Assembly: GCF_042492175.1 (NCBI RefSeq)
Contig: NZ_CP170453.1
Coordinates: forward strand, 372,001 to 436,000
DNA length: 64,000 nt
Origin: CAJXSN01 sp947492235
GTDB lineage: Bacteria > Pseudomonadota > Alphaproteobacteria > Sphingomonadales > Sphingomonadaceae
Direction: 5' to 3'
A model generated the notes under the pieces. The model had not been told where the DNA came from and did not search any database. It saw only the letters and a list, made by a program, of their open reading frames with translations. Of the stretch, positions 26,297-34,471 are shown piece after piece. Each line of letters begins with the position of its first letter. Position 1 is the first letter of the stretch. The position numbers were made by a program, and so were the translations under genes.

Positions 26297-26674
26297 CTAT
26301 TCTGCAGGCGGCAAGCCTTCGCCCTGCTCTGGCACGACCGGTCCCTCGGGCAAGGGCTCCTCCTCCGCCTCGGCAGGCAAATCGGGCACGATACCGGCAT
26401 CGGCCAATGGATCATTCTGCGGAGCGTCTGCTTCAACGGTTGCTGCTGCTTCGGGGACCGTCGTCGCTTCTGTCTCGCGCGCGCTGTCGATCACGATATT
26501 GGCGACGCCGACCAGCAACACCATGGAAACAAGCCCCCCGACGCCGATCTGCAAACGCTGGATCGCCTCGCTGCGTGAACCGCCGAGCGGCGCCCGGGCA
26601 CGCATGCCGGATTCCGCTGCGCTGTCCCCGGCTTCGCTGCCGCGGATCAATCTGCTTAAGGGGATCAAAGCCAT
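26297..26674 (-). CDS. Small single-helix membrane protein, function unknown
   Basis: 125 residues: a basic N-terminus of about 40 residues, one membrane helix (about 42-62, IGVGGLVSMVLLVGVANIVI), and an acidic Pro/Glu-rich tail ending in GLPPAE. Predicted topology is N-in with a periplasmic acidic tail. It precedes the GldG-like lipoprotein with a three-base gap and follows cysK after two hairpins. I recognise no family. Codon use and amino-acid style resemble neighbouring genes, so it appears to be a real gene. Confidence 0.6.
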   Translation of the reverse strand: MALIPLSRLIRGSEAGDSAAESGMRARAPLGGSRSEAIQRLQIGVGGLVSMVLLVGVANIVIDSARETEATTVPEAAATVEADAPQNDPLADAGIVPDLPAEAEEEPLPEGPVVPEQGEGLPPAE

Positions 26675-26676
26675 GA

Positions 26677-26745
26677 CGCGGGATTCTGCCCGCGACGCGG
26701 CAGCCCGTCAATCGTCTTGCGTTACCGCCTCTGGACGGCTGCCGC
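26677..26745. repeat. Two hairpins between cysK and the small membrane gene
   Basis: CGCGGG (26677-26682) pairs with CCCGCG (26689-26694) over a six-base loop. A larger inverted repeat pairs GCGGCAGCCCGTC (26697-26709) with GACGGCTGCCGC (26734-26745), with one bulged base and a 24-base spacer. The large one sits just after the cysK stop but lacks a T run, so it may stabilise or attenuate the transcript rather than end it. Confidence 0.55.
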
Positions 26746-26746
26746 G

Positions 26747-27760
26747 TTAGGTTTGCTCCAGCCATTCGAAAACCGGCAGGTCCTTCTCACGCAGCCAATC
26801 GGCATTGTAGAGCGTGGAGAGATAGCGGAACCCGCTGTCGCACAGGATCGTCGCGACCCGCGCGTCTTTGCGCCCCTGCGCCACCAGTTCGCGGCCCAGA
26901 GCCACTGCGCCCGCCACATTGATTCCGCTGGAAAGACCCAGGCACAGCCCTTCCTCGCGCAGCAGACGCGCGACCCATTCCAGGCCTTCGGGATCGCCGA
27001 TACGGTATTGCGAATCGATCGGCGCGCCCTCCAGATTGGCGGTGATCCGGCCCTGTCCGATTCCCTCGGCGACCGATGTTCCAGCCGAAGCCAGCTCGCC
27101 ATCTTTGAAATAGCTGTAGAGCGCCGCGCCATGCGGGTCAGTCAGCGCGATGACGCAATTCTCGTCGCGTTCTTTCAGGCCCATCCCTACGCCGGCGATA
27201 GTCCCCCCAGTGCCCGCGGCGCAGGTGAACCCGTCGATCCGGCCTTCCAGCTGCTCCCAGAGTTCCGCTGCGGTGCCTTCGATGTGAACCTTGCGATTGG
27301 CGATATTGTCGAACTGGTTCGCCCACACTGCCCCGTCGGTTTCCTCCGCCAGACGCCGCGAAGTGTGTACGAAGTGATTGGCGTCGGCATATTTGGTGGG
27401 CGGAACGGTGACCAGCTGCGCGCCCAGGGCCCGCAGCGTATCCATTTTCTCGCGGCTCTGATTGTCGGGCATGACGATGATCGTCTTGTAGCCCAGCGCG
27501 TTTGCCACCAGCGCAATGCCAATACCGGTATTGCCTGCCGTTCCCTCTACGACCGTCCCACCAGCCTGCAAATCGCCGGAAGCCTCGGCATCGCGAATAA
27601 TGCCGAGCGCGGCGCGGTCCTTCACCGATCCGCCGGGATTGGCGAATTCGCACTTGCCGTAAATGTCGCAGCCAGCCGCCTCGCTCGGCCCGGCAAGCCG
27701 CACCAGTGGAGTGTTGCCGATCAGGTCGAGCGTATTTGCAAAGGGCGCGGTAATGTTCAT
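26747..27760 (-). CDS. cysK: Cysteine synthase, PLP-dependent
   Basis: 337 residues, fold type II PLP enzyme making cysteine from O-acetylserine and sulfide. The PLP lysine is K47 in NPGGSVKDRAAL; the phosphate-binding loop is GTGGTIAG, and the substrate loop is EGTAGNTGIGIALV, a variant (EGTAGNTG rather than EPTSGNTG) also seen in cystathionine beta-synthase-like members, so beta-synthase side activity is possible. The ATG at 27760 is used; an upstream frame extension runs into the gap before ferredoxin. Confidence 0.9.
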   Translation of the reverse strand: MNITAPFANTLDLIGNTPLVRLAGPSEAAGCDIYGKCEFANPGGSVKDRAALGIIRDAEASGDLQAGGTVVEGTAGNTGIGIALVANALGYKTIIVMPDNQSREKMDTLRALGAQLVTVPPTKYADANHFVHTSRRLAEETDGAVWANQFDNIANRKVHIEGTAAELWEQLEGRIDGFTCAAGTGGTIAGVGMGLKERDENCVIALTDPHGAALYSYFKDGELASAGTSVAEGIGQGRITANLEGAPIDSQYRIGDPEGLEWVARLLREEGLCLGLSSGINVAGAVALGRELVAQGRKDARVATILCDSGFRYLSTLYNADWLREKDLPVFEWLEQT

Positions 27761-27802
27761 GGGAGGTGGGTTAGCCCGCCCGCTGCGCGCCGCCAACCAA
27801 AC

Positions 27803-28120
27803 TTAATCTTCAGGGGCGATAGTCACTTTGAGGCCGTCCAGCTTATCGGTGAACGGGATCTGGCACGACAGGCGCGATGTTTCGGTGCGATGGTCGGAGG
27901 ATTCCAGCAGATCATCCTCGTCTTCGCTCATTTCGGGCAGTTTGTCGGTGAAGGCCGGGTCCACCACCACGTGGCAGGTCGCGCAAGAGCAGCAGCCACC
28001 GCAGAGTGCCAGCAGCTCGTCGAAGCCATTGTCGCGGATCGCTTCCATCACAGTTACGCCATCATCCACATCGATTGTGGATTCTTCACCTTCGCGCGTG
28101 ACGACTACCAGCTTGGGCAT
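27803..28120 (-). CDS. [2Fe-2S] adrenodoxin-type ferredoxin
   Basis: 105 residues. Four cysteines follow the vertebrate/ISC ferredoxin pattern: C40, C46, C49 and C86 (Cx5Cx2Cx36C), with the local sequence LCGGCCSCATCH containing two extra cysteines. The acidic patch SEDEDDLLESSD typical of redox partner binding is present. Likely electron donor for cytochrome P450, heme or iron-sulfur assembly; no partner is encoded next to it. It lies 42 bases upstream of cysK on the same strand, so co-transcription is plausible. Confidence 0.9.
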   Translation of the reverse strand: MPKLVVVTREGEESTIDVDDGVTVMEAIRDNGFDELLALCGGCCSCATCHVVVDPAFTDKLPEMSEDEDDLLESSDHRTETSRLSCQIPFTDKLDGLKVTIAPED

Positions 28121-28249
28121 AATGCGTGTCTTCCTGTCTTCTGCGTTCACCTAAGCCCCTATCGGGGTATGAAGGGCGGCTGCTAAGCGGTGCGGCGGCA
28201 TTACGCAAGAGAGGCCTATGGGCCGCACCAATTCTGATAGGAACACAAC

Positions 28250-28870
28250 ATGGGTTTGACGGCGCAGCAGATCAAAGACGGGCTGGATGACCTCGCGGCG
28301 CGCGAGCCGAACATCGCCGGCAGCCTGAAAATCGCGGGATATCCGGAGCCGCGAAGCCGCCCTACCGGCTATATCACCCTGCTCAGAACGATTGTCGGCC
28401 AGCAGGTGAGCGTGGCCGCCGCCGCCAGCGTATGGCGCAAGCTGGAGGCGGAGCTGGGAGAGGCGATGGAGGCAAGCGAGCTGCTGGCGCGCGATTTCGA
28501 CACGCTGCGCGCCTGCGGACTGTCGCGCCAGAAGCAAGGCTATGCCCGCTCTTTGTGCGAACTGGTCGATGGCGGCGTCCTAGATCTGGATAACCTGCCA
28601 CCGGATGATGAAGAGGCAATTGCCGAACTCATCAAGATCAAGGGCATCGGGCGCTGGTCGGCTGAAATCTATTTGCTCTTCGCCGAAGGCCGTCCCGATA
28701 TCTGGCCCGCCGGTGATCTGGCCGTGCAGAAGGCTGTCGGGCGGATCATGCAGTTGAGCGAAAAGCTGCCGACCGAGAAGGAGGTTCGCGCTATTGCCGA
28801 GCCTTGGAGCCCCCATCGCGGGGCCATGGCCGTGTTCGCGTGGCATACCTACAATATGGACGCGCTATGA
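28250..28870 (+). CDS. DNA-3-methyladenine glycosylase II (AlkA-like)
   Basis: 206 residues with the HhH-GPD base-excision fold. The helix-hairpin-helix is at about 130-144 (IKGIGRWSAEIYLLF), followed by the catalytic aspartate D156 in WPAGDLAVQKAV. TLLRTIVGQQVSVAAA near residue 45 is the family's QQxS segment. It removes alkylated bases. It lacks the N-terminal mixed-sheet domain of E. coli AlkA (282 residues), so it is the short single-domain type. It is divergent from the ferredoxin gene. Confidence 0.88.
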   Translation: MGLTAQQIKDGLDDLAAREPNIAGSLKIAGYPEPRSRPTGYITLLRTIVGQQVSVAAAASVWRKLEAELGEAMEASELLARDFDTLRACGLSRQKQGYARSLCELVDGGVLDLDNLPPDDEEAIAELIKIKGIGRWSAEIYLLFAEGRPDIWPAGDLAVQKAVGRIMQLSEKLPTEKEVRAIAEPWSPHRGAMAVFAWHTYNMDAL

Positions 28871-28899
28871 ATGATCACCAAGAGTGCGATGGAAAGCTA

Positions 28900-28932
28900 A
28901 CTTGACTTTGTAGCAAGCTCACTTGATATATG
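28900..28932 (+). promoter_or_regulatory. Putative promoter of the S9 peptidase gene
   Basis: TTGACT at 28902-28907 is followed after 17 bases by GATATA, or after 19 by TATATG, just before the peptidase leader. ACTTGA occurs twice (28900-28905 and 28921-28926), 21 bases apart, i.e. two helical turns, which could be an operator. Calls are by eye only. Confidence 0.4.
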
Positions 28933-28968
28933 ATGCATTGCCATTTTCAGGAACCGGAGCTTGCACTC

Positions 28969-31050
28969 ATGACCATCCGCACCAAATCTATCGTATTCTT
29001 GGCCGCTGCCTCGGCATTGGCCCTTACCGCCATGCCGCAAGCCGCCCTGGCCGATCATCATGGCGGCAACCACGCCCAATCCGGAGCAGACATGACCAAA
29101 ACAAGTGAAGCAGCCCCGCTCATTTCTCGTGAGGCGCTGTTCGGCAATCCGACCCGTGCCGGCGGCCAGATAAGCCCCGATGGCCAATGGCTCGGCTGGC
29201 TGGCACCGGTCGATGGCGTTCTGAATGTCTGGGTCGCGCCCGCCGATGCACCGGACGAAGCCCGCGTACTGACCAAGGCGACCGACCGCCCGATCCGGCA
29301 ATATTTCTTCGCCCCGGACAGCCAAAGCATCCTGTATATTCAGGACAAGGGCGGCGATGAAAACTTCCTGATGTACGGCGTGAATATCGAAAGCGGCGTA
29401 GAAACCACGCTGACCGATTTCGAGAACACCCGCGTGCAGATCGTCGGGGCGTCGGACCAGTACAAGGACAAGGTGCTCGTCGGGCTCAACAATCGCGATC
29501 CGCGTTTTCACGATGTCCACCTGCTCGATCTCAACACCGGCGCGCTGGAACTGATGATCCAGAACGATGGCTATGCCGGTTTCGTCGCGGACGACAATCT
29601 GGATGTCCGCATGGCCCTGCGCCCCAATGCCGCAGGCGGCATGGATTACTTCAAAGTCACCGATAATGTGCCCGCCGACGAGCCCTTCAGCAGCACCGAT
29701 CTAGCGGATTCGCTGACCACCAATCCTGCCGGTTTTACCCGCGATGGCAGCATCCTGTATTGGACGGATAGCCGGGGCCGCGACACCGCCGCCCTCACCG
29801 CCACCGATATGGCGACAGGCGAAGTCACTGTCGTTGCCGAGGATGCGCGAGCCGATATCGGCGGCACCATCCGCGATCAGGAAACCGGCGAAGTAGAGGC
29901 CTACTCGGTCAACTACCTGAAAACCGAATGGACCGCGCTGGACGCTGAAATCGGCGCAGCGCTCGATTGGCTGGGTGAGCGGCTGGAGGGCCAATACGGC
30001 ATCAATTCGCGCACCGATGATGATCGCAAATGGATCGTCTGGAACGACCCGCTGACCAGCCCCACCAGAGTCTACATGTTCGACCGCGACGCCGAAACGC
30101 TGACCGAGCTCTACACCTCGCGCCCCGATCTGGAAGGCGCACCGCTGCAGCCGATGCAGGCGCTGGAAATCACCAGCCGCGACGGGCTGACGCTGACCAG
30201 CTACCTCACCCTGCCGCCGGGCACCGACACGGACGCGGACGGCGTGCCCGAAGCGCCGGTACCGATGGTTCTGCTGGTCCATGGCGGCCCGTGGGCGCGC
30301 GATGGCTACGGCTATAACAGCTATCACCAATGGCTCGCCAATCGCGGCTATGCCGTGCTGAGCACCAATTTCCGCGGGTCGACCGGCTTCGGCAAGAATT
30401 TCATCTCCGCCGGCGATCTGGAATGGGGCCGCAAGATGCATGACGACCTGCTGGACGCGGTCCAGTGGGCTGTTGATCGCGGCGTCACCTCGCAGGACAA
30501 GGTCGCGATCATGGGCGGATCCTATGGCGGCTATGCCACACTGGCAGGCCTGACCTTCACGCCGGAAGAATTCGCCTGCGGCGTCGACATTGTCGGCCCG
30601 TCCAATTTGGAAACGCTGCTGGCCACCATCCCGCCTTATTGGGAGCCGGTGATTGCCCAGTTCCACGAGCGGATGGGCAATCCCAACACGCCCGAAGGTC
30701 TCGCGATGCTGAAGGAGCGCAGCCCGCTCTATTCCGCGCAGAACATCACCAAGCCGCTGCTGATCGGCCAAGGCGCCAATGACCCGCGCGTCAATCAGGC
30801 GGAAAGCGACCAGATTGTCGAGGCGATGAAGGCGAATGGCATTCCCGTCACCTACGTCCTTTACCCTGACGAAGGCCACGGCTTCGCCAAGCCGGAGAAC
30901 AACATCGCGTTCAATGCCGTGACCGAAAACTTCCTCGCCACCTGCCTCGGCGGGCGCGCGGAGCCGATTGGCGACACGGTCAAGGCCTCCACCGCCGAAG
31001 TGGTCGAGGGCGCGGATTTCGTGAAGGGCCTCTCCGAAGCGCTCCGGTAA
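28969..31050 (+). CDS. Secreted S9 family prolyl-oligopeptidase-like serine peptidase
   Basis: 693 residues from the ATG at 28969, preceded by GGAG; the longer frame from 28930 would put 13 residues before the signal peptide. The signal (ending QAALA) indicates export. Residues 60-400 form the WD40/propeller-like domain with repeated Asp/Trp-containing blades (for example FAPDSQSILYIQDKGGDEN). The C-terminal alpha/beta-hydrolase domain has GGSYGGYA with nucleophile S518, D605 in GANDPRVNQ and H637 in DEGHGF. Expected to cleave small peptides in the periplasm. It ends in a strong terminator. Confidence 0.9.
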   Translation: MTIRTKSIVFLAAASALALTAMPQAALADHHGGNHAQSGADMTKTSEAAPLISREALFGNPTRAGGQISPDGQWLGWLAPVDGVLNVWVAPADAPDEARVLTKATDRPIRQYFFAPDSQSILYIQDKGGDENFLMYGVNIESGVETTLTDFENTRVQIVGASDQYKDKVLVGLNNRDPRFHDVHLLDLNTGALELMIQNDGYAGFVADDNLDVRMALRPNAAGGMDYFKVTDNVPADEPFSSTDLADSLTTNPAGFTRDGSILYWTDSRGRDTAALTATDMATGEVTVVAEDARADIGGTIRDQETGEVEAYSVNYLKTEWTALDAEIGAALDWLGERLEGQYGINSRTDDDRKWIVWNDPLTSPTRVYMFDRDAETLTELYTSRPDLEGAPLQPMQALEITSRDGLTLTSYLTLPPGTDTDADGVPEAPVPMVLLVHGGPWARDGYGYNSYHQWLANRGYAVLSTNFRGSTGFGKNFISAGDLEWGRKMHDDLLDAVQWAVDRGVTSQDKVAIMGGSYGGYATLAGLTFTPEEFACGVDIVGPSNLETLLATIPPYWEPVIAQFHERMGNPNTPEGLAMLKERSPLYSAQNITKPLLIGQGANDPRVNQAESDQIVEAMKANGIPVTYVLYPDEGHGFAKPENNIAFNAVTENFLATCLGGRAEPIGDTVKASTAEVVEGADFVKGLSEALR

Positions 31051-31077
31051 ACGAAAACGCCTTTATGGCTGACAATC

Positions 31078-31115
31078 GGGGCCGCATCGTCTTATGGCGA
31101 TGCGGCCCCTTTTTT
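31078..31115 (+). terminator. Strong intrinsic terminator after the S9 peptidase
   Basis: A perfect 12-base-pair stem (31078-31089 with 31098-31109, GGGGCCGCATCG and its complement) with an eight-base loop is followed by T6 (31110-31115). It lies 28 bases past the peptidase stop. Confidence 0.93.
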
Positions 31116-31144
31116 ACGCAGGGGTGCGGGAGAGACTGACGGAC

Positions 31145-31951
31145 ATGGCAACACGCAAATCGATCTTCATCACAGGCGGCGCATCGGGCATCGGCCGCGC
31201 CATCGCGCTGCGCTTCGCCCGCGAAGGCTGGTTCATCGGTCTGGGCGATGTGAATGAAGGCGGGATGCGCGAAACCGAGGCCCTGATCGGCAACGGGTTC
31301 ACTTACGCCCATGTGTTCGACGTGCGGGACCGGGAAGCGTGGGATGTCGCGCTGGAAGCATTCAGCATGGCCGCCGGAGGGCGCATCGATGTGATGGCCA
31401 ACAATGCTGGAATTCCGCTCGGCGGATCGCTGGAAGAAAACAGCGTCGAGGAAATCGAGCGGTGCCTCGATATCAATCTGAAAGGCGCATTCTTCGGCGC
31501 GCAAGCTGTGATGCCTCATCTGATGAAAACCGCGCCGGGATCCTGCCTGCTCAACACGGCCAGCGCTGCGGGCCTTTATGGTACAGGCGGCGCGAGCGTC
31601 TATTCCGCTACCAAGTTCGGCGTGCGCGCGCTGACCGAAAGTCTGGACGCGGAATGGGCCGAGCACGGGATCGAAGTTCGCTCGCTGATGCCCAGCTTTA
31701 TCGACACGCCGCTGCTCGACCATTCCCCCAATGCCAAGGCGAACGAGCAAATCCGCCAGCGGGTGAAGGATGGCGGCTTGGAAATTACGCCGGTGGAAGA
31801 AGTTGGCGAAGCCGCATGGCGGGCCGTGCACGGCAAAGAACTGCACGTGAAAGTGGGCAAGACGGCGAAAAGCATGGCCTTTGCCGCGCGCTGGATGCCG
31901 GGCCGCGTGCGCAAAATGTCGCGCGACAACAGCCGCCCGCTGGGGCGGTAA
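31145..31951 (+). CDS. Short-chain dehydrogenase/reductase
   Basis: 268 residues, classical SDR. The cofactor loop is TGGASGIG (10-17), then D59-V60 (FDV) and NNAG (86-89). The catalytic set is S140, Y153 and K157 (SVYSATK). The aspartate in GLGDVNEGG after the second strand favours NAD(H). After TPLLDHSP the C-terminal part is family-specific. Substrate unknown. GGGAGAG precedes the ATG. It stands alone between the peptidase terminator and the convergent pterin dehydratase gene. Confidence 0.9.
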   Translation: MATRKSIFITGGASGIGRAIALRFAREGWFIGLGDVNEGGMRETEALIGNGFTYAHVFDVRDREAWDVALEAFSMAAGGRIDVMANNAGIPLGGSLEENSVEEIERCLDINLKGAFFGAQAVMPHLMKTAPGSCLLNTASAAGLYGTGGASVYSATKFGVRALTESLDAEWAEHGIEVRSLMPSFIDTPLLDHSPNAKANEQIRQRVKDGGLEITPVEEVGEAAWRAVHGKELHVKVGKTAKSMAFAARWMPGRVRKMSRDNSRPLGR

Positions 31952-31958
31952 GCTCCCT

Positions 31959-32249
31959 CTAGAGCAGCGCGTCGATCGCCTTCGCCATCTTTACATCGCG
32001 CTGGGACAGACCGTCCGCATCATGCGTGGTCAGGGTAATGTCGACCGTGTTGTAGACGTTGAACCACTCGGGGTGATGCTCCTGCGTTTCCGCCAGCAAG
32101 GCGACCCGGTTCATAAAGCCCCATGCCTCGCTGAAATCGGCGAATTTGAAGGTCCGCTGGATCGCGTCCTTGCCGTCCGCCATCTGCCAGTCTGCGAGTG
32201 CGGTGAGCCACGTCTCGCGTTCTTGCTCGGTCAATTTTTCCACGGACAT
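31959..32249 (-). CDS. phhB: Pterin-4a-carbinolamine dehydratase
   Basis: 96 residues, matching family length. The motif EHHPEWFNVYNTV carries the catalytic histidines and the ..TWLTALADWQ.. N-terminus and TTHDADGLSQRDVKMAKAID C-terminus are typical. It recycles the carbinolamine formed by aromatic amino acid hydroxylases; no such hydroxylase lies in the window, so the physiological partner is elsewhere or the protein has another role. Divergent from ccmA with a 67-base gap. Confidence 0.93.
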   Translation of the reverse strand: MSVEKLTEQERETWLTALADWQMADGKDAIQRTFKFADFSEAWGFMNRVALLAETQEHHPEWFNVYNTVDITLTTHDADGLSQRDVKMAKAIDALL

Positions 32250-32316
32250 GGTGCGCATTCCTCGATTGCTGGCAGGACGTTGTTTACCTGATGGCTTTCG
32301 CTTATCGCCCTCGCCC

Positions 32317-32892
32317 ATGCAAGCGCATCTCTCCGCAAATGATCTGGCCTGCCGGCGCGGCGAGCGATTGCTGTTTAGCGGCCTGTCACTGTCGTTGGAG
32401 GCAGGCGACGCGCTGCATGTGACCGGCCCCAACGGTGTGGGCAAAACCAGCCTGATGCGGATACTGGCAGGCCTCGCGCGGCCATTTACAGGAAGCGTGG
32501 AGTGCACAGGCAGCATTGCAATGCTGGACGAGCGACTGGCGCTTGATACGGATCACACATTGCGCGATGCGCTGGCCTTTTGGGAAAGGCTGGACGGAGC
32601 CTGCAACGCTGCGCAGATGCGCGCGGCGCTTGGTCTGCTGTCGCTGCTCGACATACCCGTGCGCTATCTCTCGACCGGCCAGCGCAAGCGCGCGGGATTG
32701 GCGCGGATGGCCGGTCAGAACGCCGATATCTGGCTGCTCGATGAGCCGTTGAACGGGCTGGATACCGATGCACAGGCGAGCGTGGCGGGACTGATTGCCG
32801 CCCACCGGGCGCAAGGGGGCATTTGCGTCATTGCCTCGCACCAGCCGACCGGTCTCGATATACCGCAATTGGCGCTGGAACCGATGCGATGA
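32317..32892 (+). CDS. ccmA: Heme exporter ATP-binding protein CcmA
   Basis: 191 residues, short ABC ATPase of the CcmA type. Walker A is GPNGVGKTS (37-45), the signature loop is LSTGQRKRAGLAR, and Walker B is IWLLDEPLNGLD. With CcmB it powers the release step of heme delivery in cytochrome c maturation. The stop overlaps ccmB by ATGA. No ccmC, ccmE or other maturation genes follow. Confidence 0.92.
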   Translation: MQAHLSANDLACRRGERLLFSGLSLSLEAGDALHVTGPNGVGKTSLMRILAGLARPFTGSVECTGSIAMLDERLALDTDHTLRDALAFWERLDGACNAAQMRAALGLLSLLDIPVRYLSTGQRKRAGLARMAGQNADIWLLDEPLNGLDTDAQASVAGLIAAHRAQGGICVIASHQPTGLDIPQLALEPMR

Positions 32893-33548
32893 GCGCGTTC
32901 TGGACTCTGCTCAGGCGCGATCTTGGCTTGCTCCTGCCGGGCGGATCGCGCGGAGGTGCACTGCTGCCACTGGTGTTCTTTCTGGCTGTCGCGATGCTTT
33001 TTCCCTTTGCGGTGGGGCCGGAGCCTGCGCTGCTCGCCCGCACCGGTGGCGGCGTGCTGTGGATTGCCGCCTTGCTCGCCGCGATCCTGCCGCTGGACCG
33101 GCTGGTGAAAGATGATCTGGAATCCGGCGTATTCGACCAGTTCGCGCTGCGCGGCATTGCCGAAGAGAGCGCGATGGCAGCGCGGCTGCTGGCGCATTGG
33201 CTCGCCTTCGCGCCGCTGTTGCTGCTTGCCTGCCTTCCTGCCGCCGCCCTGTTGGGGCTGAGCGGCGATAGCTTGCGTCAGGTTGTGCTGGGTCTCCTCG
33301 CCGGAACGCCGGGGCTTGCTGCCATCGGACTGATGGTCTCCGCCGTAATGGCATCGCTTAGAGCAGGAACGGCGCTGGCCGGGTTGCTGCTGCTTCCCCT
33401 CGCCGCGCCGGTGCTTATTTTCGGGGCTGGTGCCATTGCGCGCCCGGACAGCGCCGGTCTGGCCTTGGCCGGTGCAATCAGTCTGGCGCTGTGTGCCCTC
33501 GCCCCCTTCGCAGCGGGCGCGGCGATAAGAGCAGCGCGGGAAAACTGA
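32889..33548 (+). CDS. ccmB: Heme exporter permease CcmB
   Basis: 219 residues with about six membrane segments. Family-typical sequences are FWTLLRRDL at the start, GGGVLWIAALLAAILPLDRLVKDDLESG, and FAPLLLLACLPAAALLG. The ATG lies within the ccmA stop (ATGA). The gene ends immediately against the convergent map gene, so there is no room for a terminator between them. Confidence 0.92.
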   Translation: MSAFWTLLRRDLGLLLPGGSRGGALLPLVFFLAVAMLFPFAVGPEPALLARTGGGVLWIAALLAAILPLDRLVKDDLESGVFDQFALRGIAEESAMAARLLAHWLAFAPLLLLACLPAAALLGLSGDSLRQVVLGLLAGTPGLAAIGLMVSAVMASLRAGTALAGLLLLPLAAPVLIFGAGAIARPDSAGLALAGAISLALCALAPFAAGAAIRAAREN

Positions 33549-34376
33549 TCAATAAGGCGGCTTGTCCAGCCCCTTGGGGCTCGCCGTGAAAATCTCCACG
33601 CCGTTGCCGGTCAGCCCGATCGAGTGCTCGAACTGTGCCGACAGCGACTTGTCGCGCGTCACCGCTGTCCAGCCGTCCTTCAGAATTTTCGCCCATGGAC
33701 GGCCCAGATTGATCATCGGCTCGATAGTGAAGAACATACCCGGCTTTAGCTCCGGCCCCGTCCCGGCCTCGGCCTGATGCACCACTTCGGGCTCGTCATG
33801 GAACATCCGCCCCAGACCGTGCCCGCAAAACTCGCGCACCACGCCGTAACGGTACTGCCGCGCATGGGCCGCAATCGCCGCGCCGATATCGCCCAGCCGC
33901 GCGCCCGGCTGGCTGGCCGCTTCGATGCCCAGCATCAGGCACTCATAGGTCACCTCGACCAGACGTTTGGCTTTGAGCGAAGGTTCGCCTGCAAAGAACA
34001 TCCGGCTGGTGTCGCCATGCCAACCATCCAGCAGCGGCGTAATGTCGATATTGAGAATATCGCCATCTTTCAGTGCCTTGTCCGAAGGGATGCCGTGGCA
34101 GATAACATGGTTGAGCGAGATACAGCTGCTATGCGTGTATCCGCGATAGCCCAAGGTCGCAGGCACTGCCCCCGCATCCAGCATCATGCTCCGGATCGCG
34201 GTATCCAGCTCCAGCGTCGTAACGCCCGGCTCCACCATGGTGGTCACTTCGTCGAGGATTTCCGCCGCCAGTTTCCCGGCGGCGCGCATCCCTGCAAATC
34301 CGCTTTCGTCGTGCAGCTTGATGGTCCCGTCGCGCTGTACGTCGTCGGCGGCGGTGATGGTCTGATATTCGGTCAT
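33549..34376 (-). CDS. map: Methionine aminopeptidase, type I
   Basis: 275 residues, removing the initiator methionine. The metal-ligand regions are seen: GYRGYTHSSCISLNHVICHG (with H), GDILNIDITPLLDGWHGDTSRMF (two Asp), CGHGLGRMFHDEPEV (His), MFFTIEPMI (Glu) and AQFEHSIGLT (Glu). Start MTEYQTI chosen; the frame upstream lies in the divergent gap. It meets ccmB tail to tail with no spare bases. Confidence 0.95.
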   Translation of the reverse strand: MTEYQTITAADDVQRDGTIKLHDESGFAGMRAAGKLAAEILDEVTTMVEPGVTTLELDTAIRSMMLDAGAVPATLGYRGYTHSSCISLNHVICHGIPSDKALKDGDILNIDITPLLDGWHGDTSRMFFAGEPSLKAKRLVEVTYECLMLGIEAASQPGARLGDIGAAIAAHARQYRYGVVREFCGHGLGRMFHDEPEVVHQAEAGTGPELKPGMFFTIEPMINLGRPWAKILKDGWTAVTRDKSLSAQFEHSIGLTGNGVEIFTASPKGLDKPPY

Positions 34377-34471
34377 GACGGGGCATGTAGCGGCTCCGAC
34401 GTCAAATTGCGAGATGACGGTTAGCAATCCTAGGGATTGCCAGCCGCCGCTATCGCCCCCAATTGGGCCGG

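Noticed and set aside
29701..30879. Minus-strand open frame (392 codons) opposite the S9 peptidase
   Set aside because: No start context and no motifs, while the plus-strand gene has an intact catalytic triad, signal peptide and terminator.
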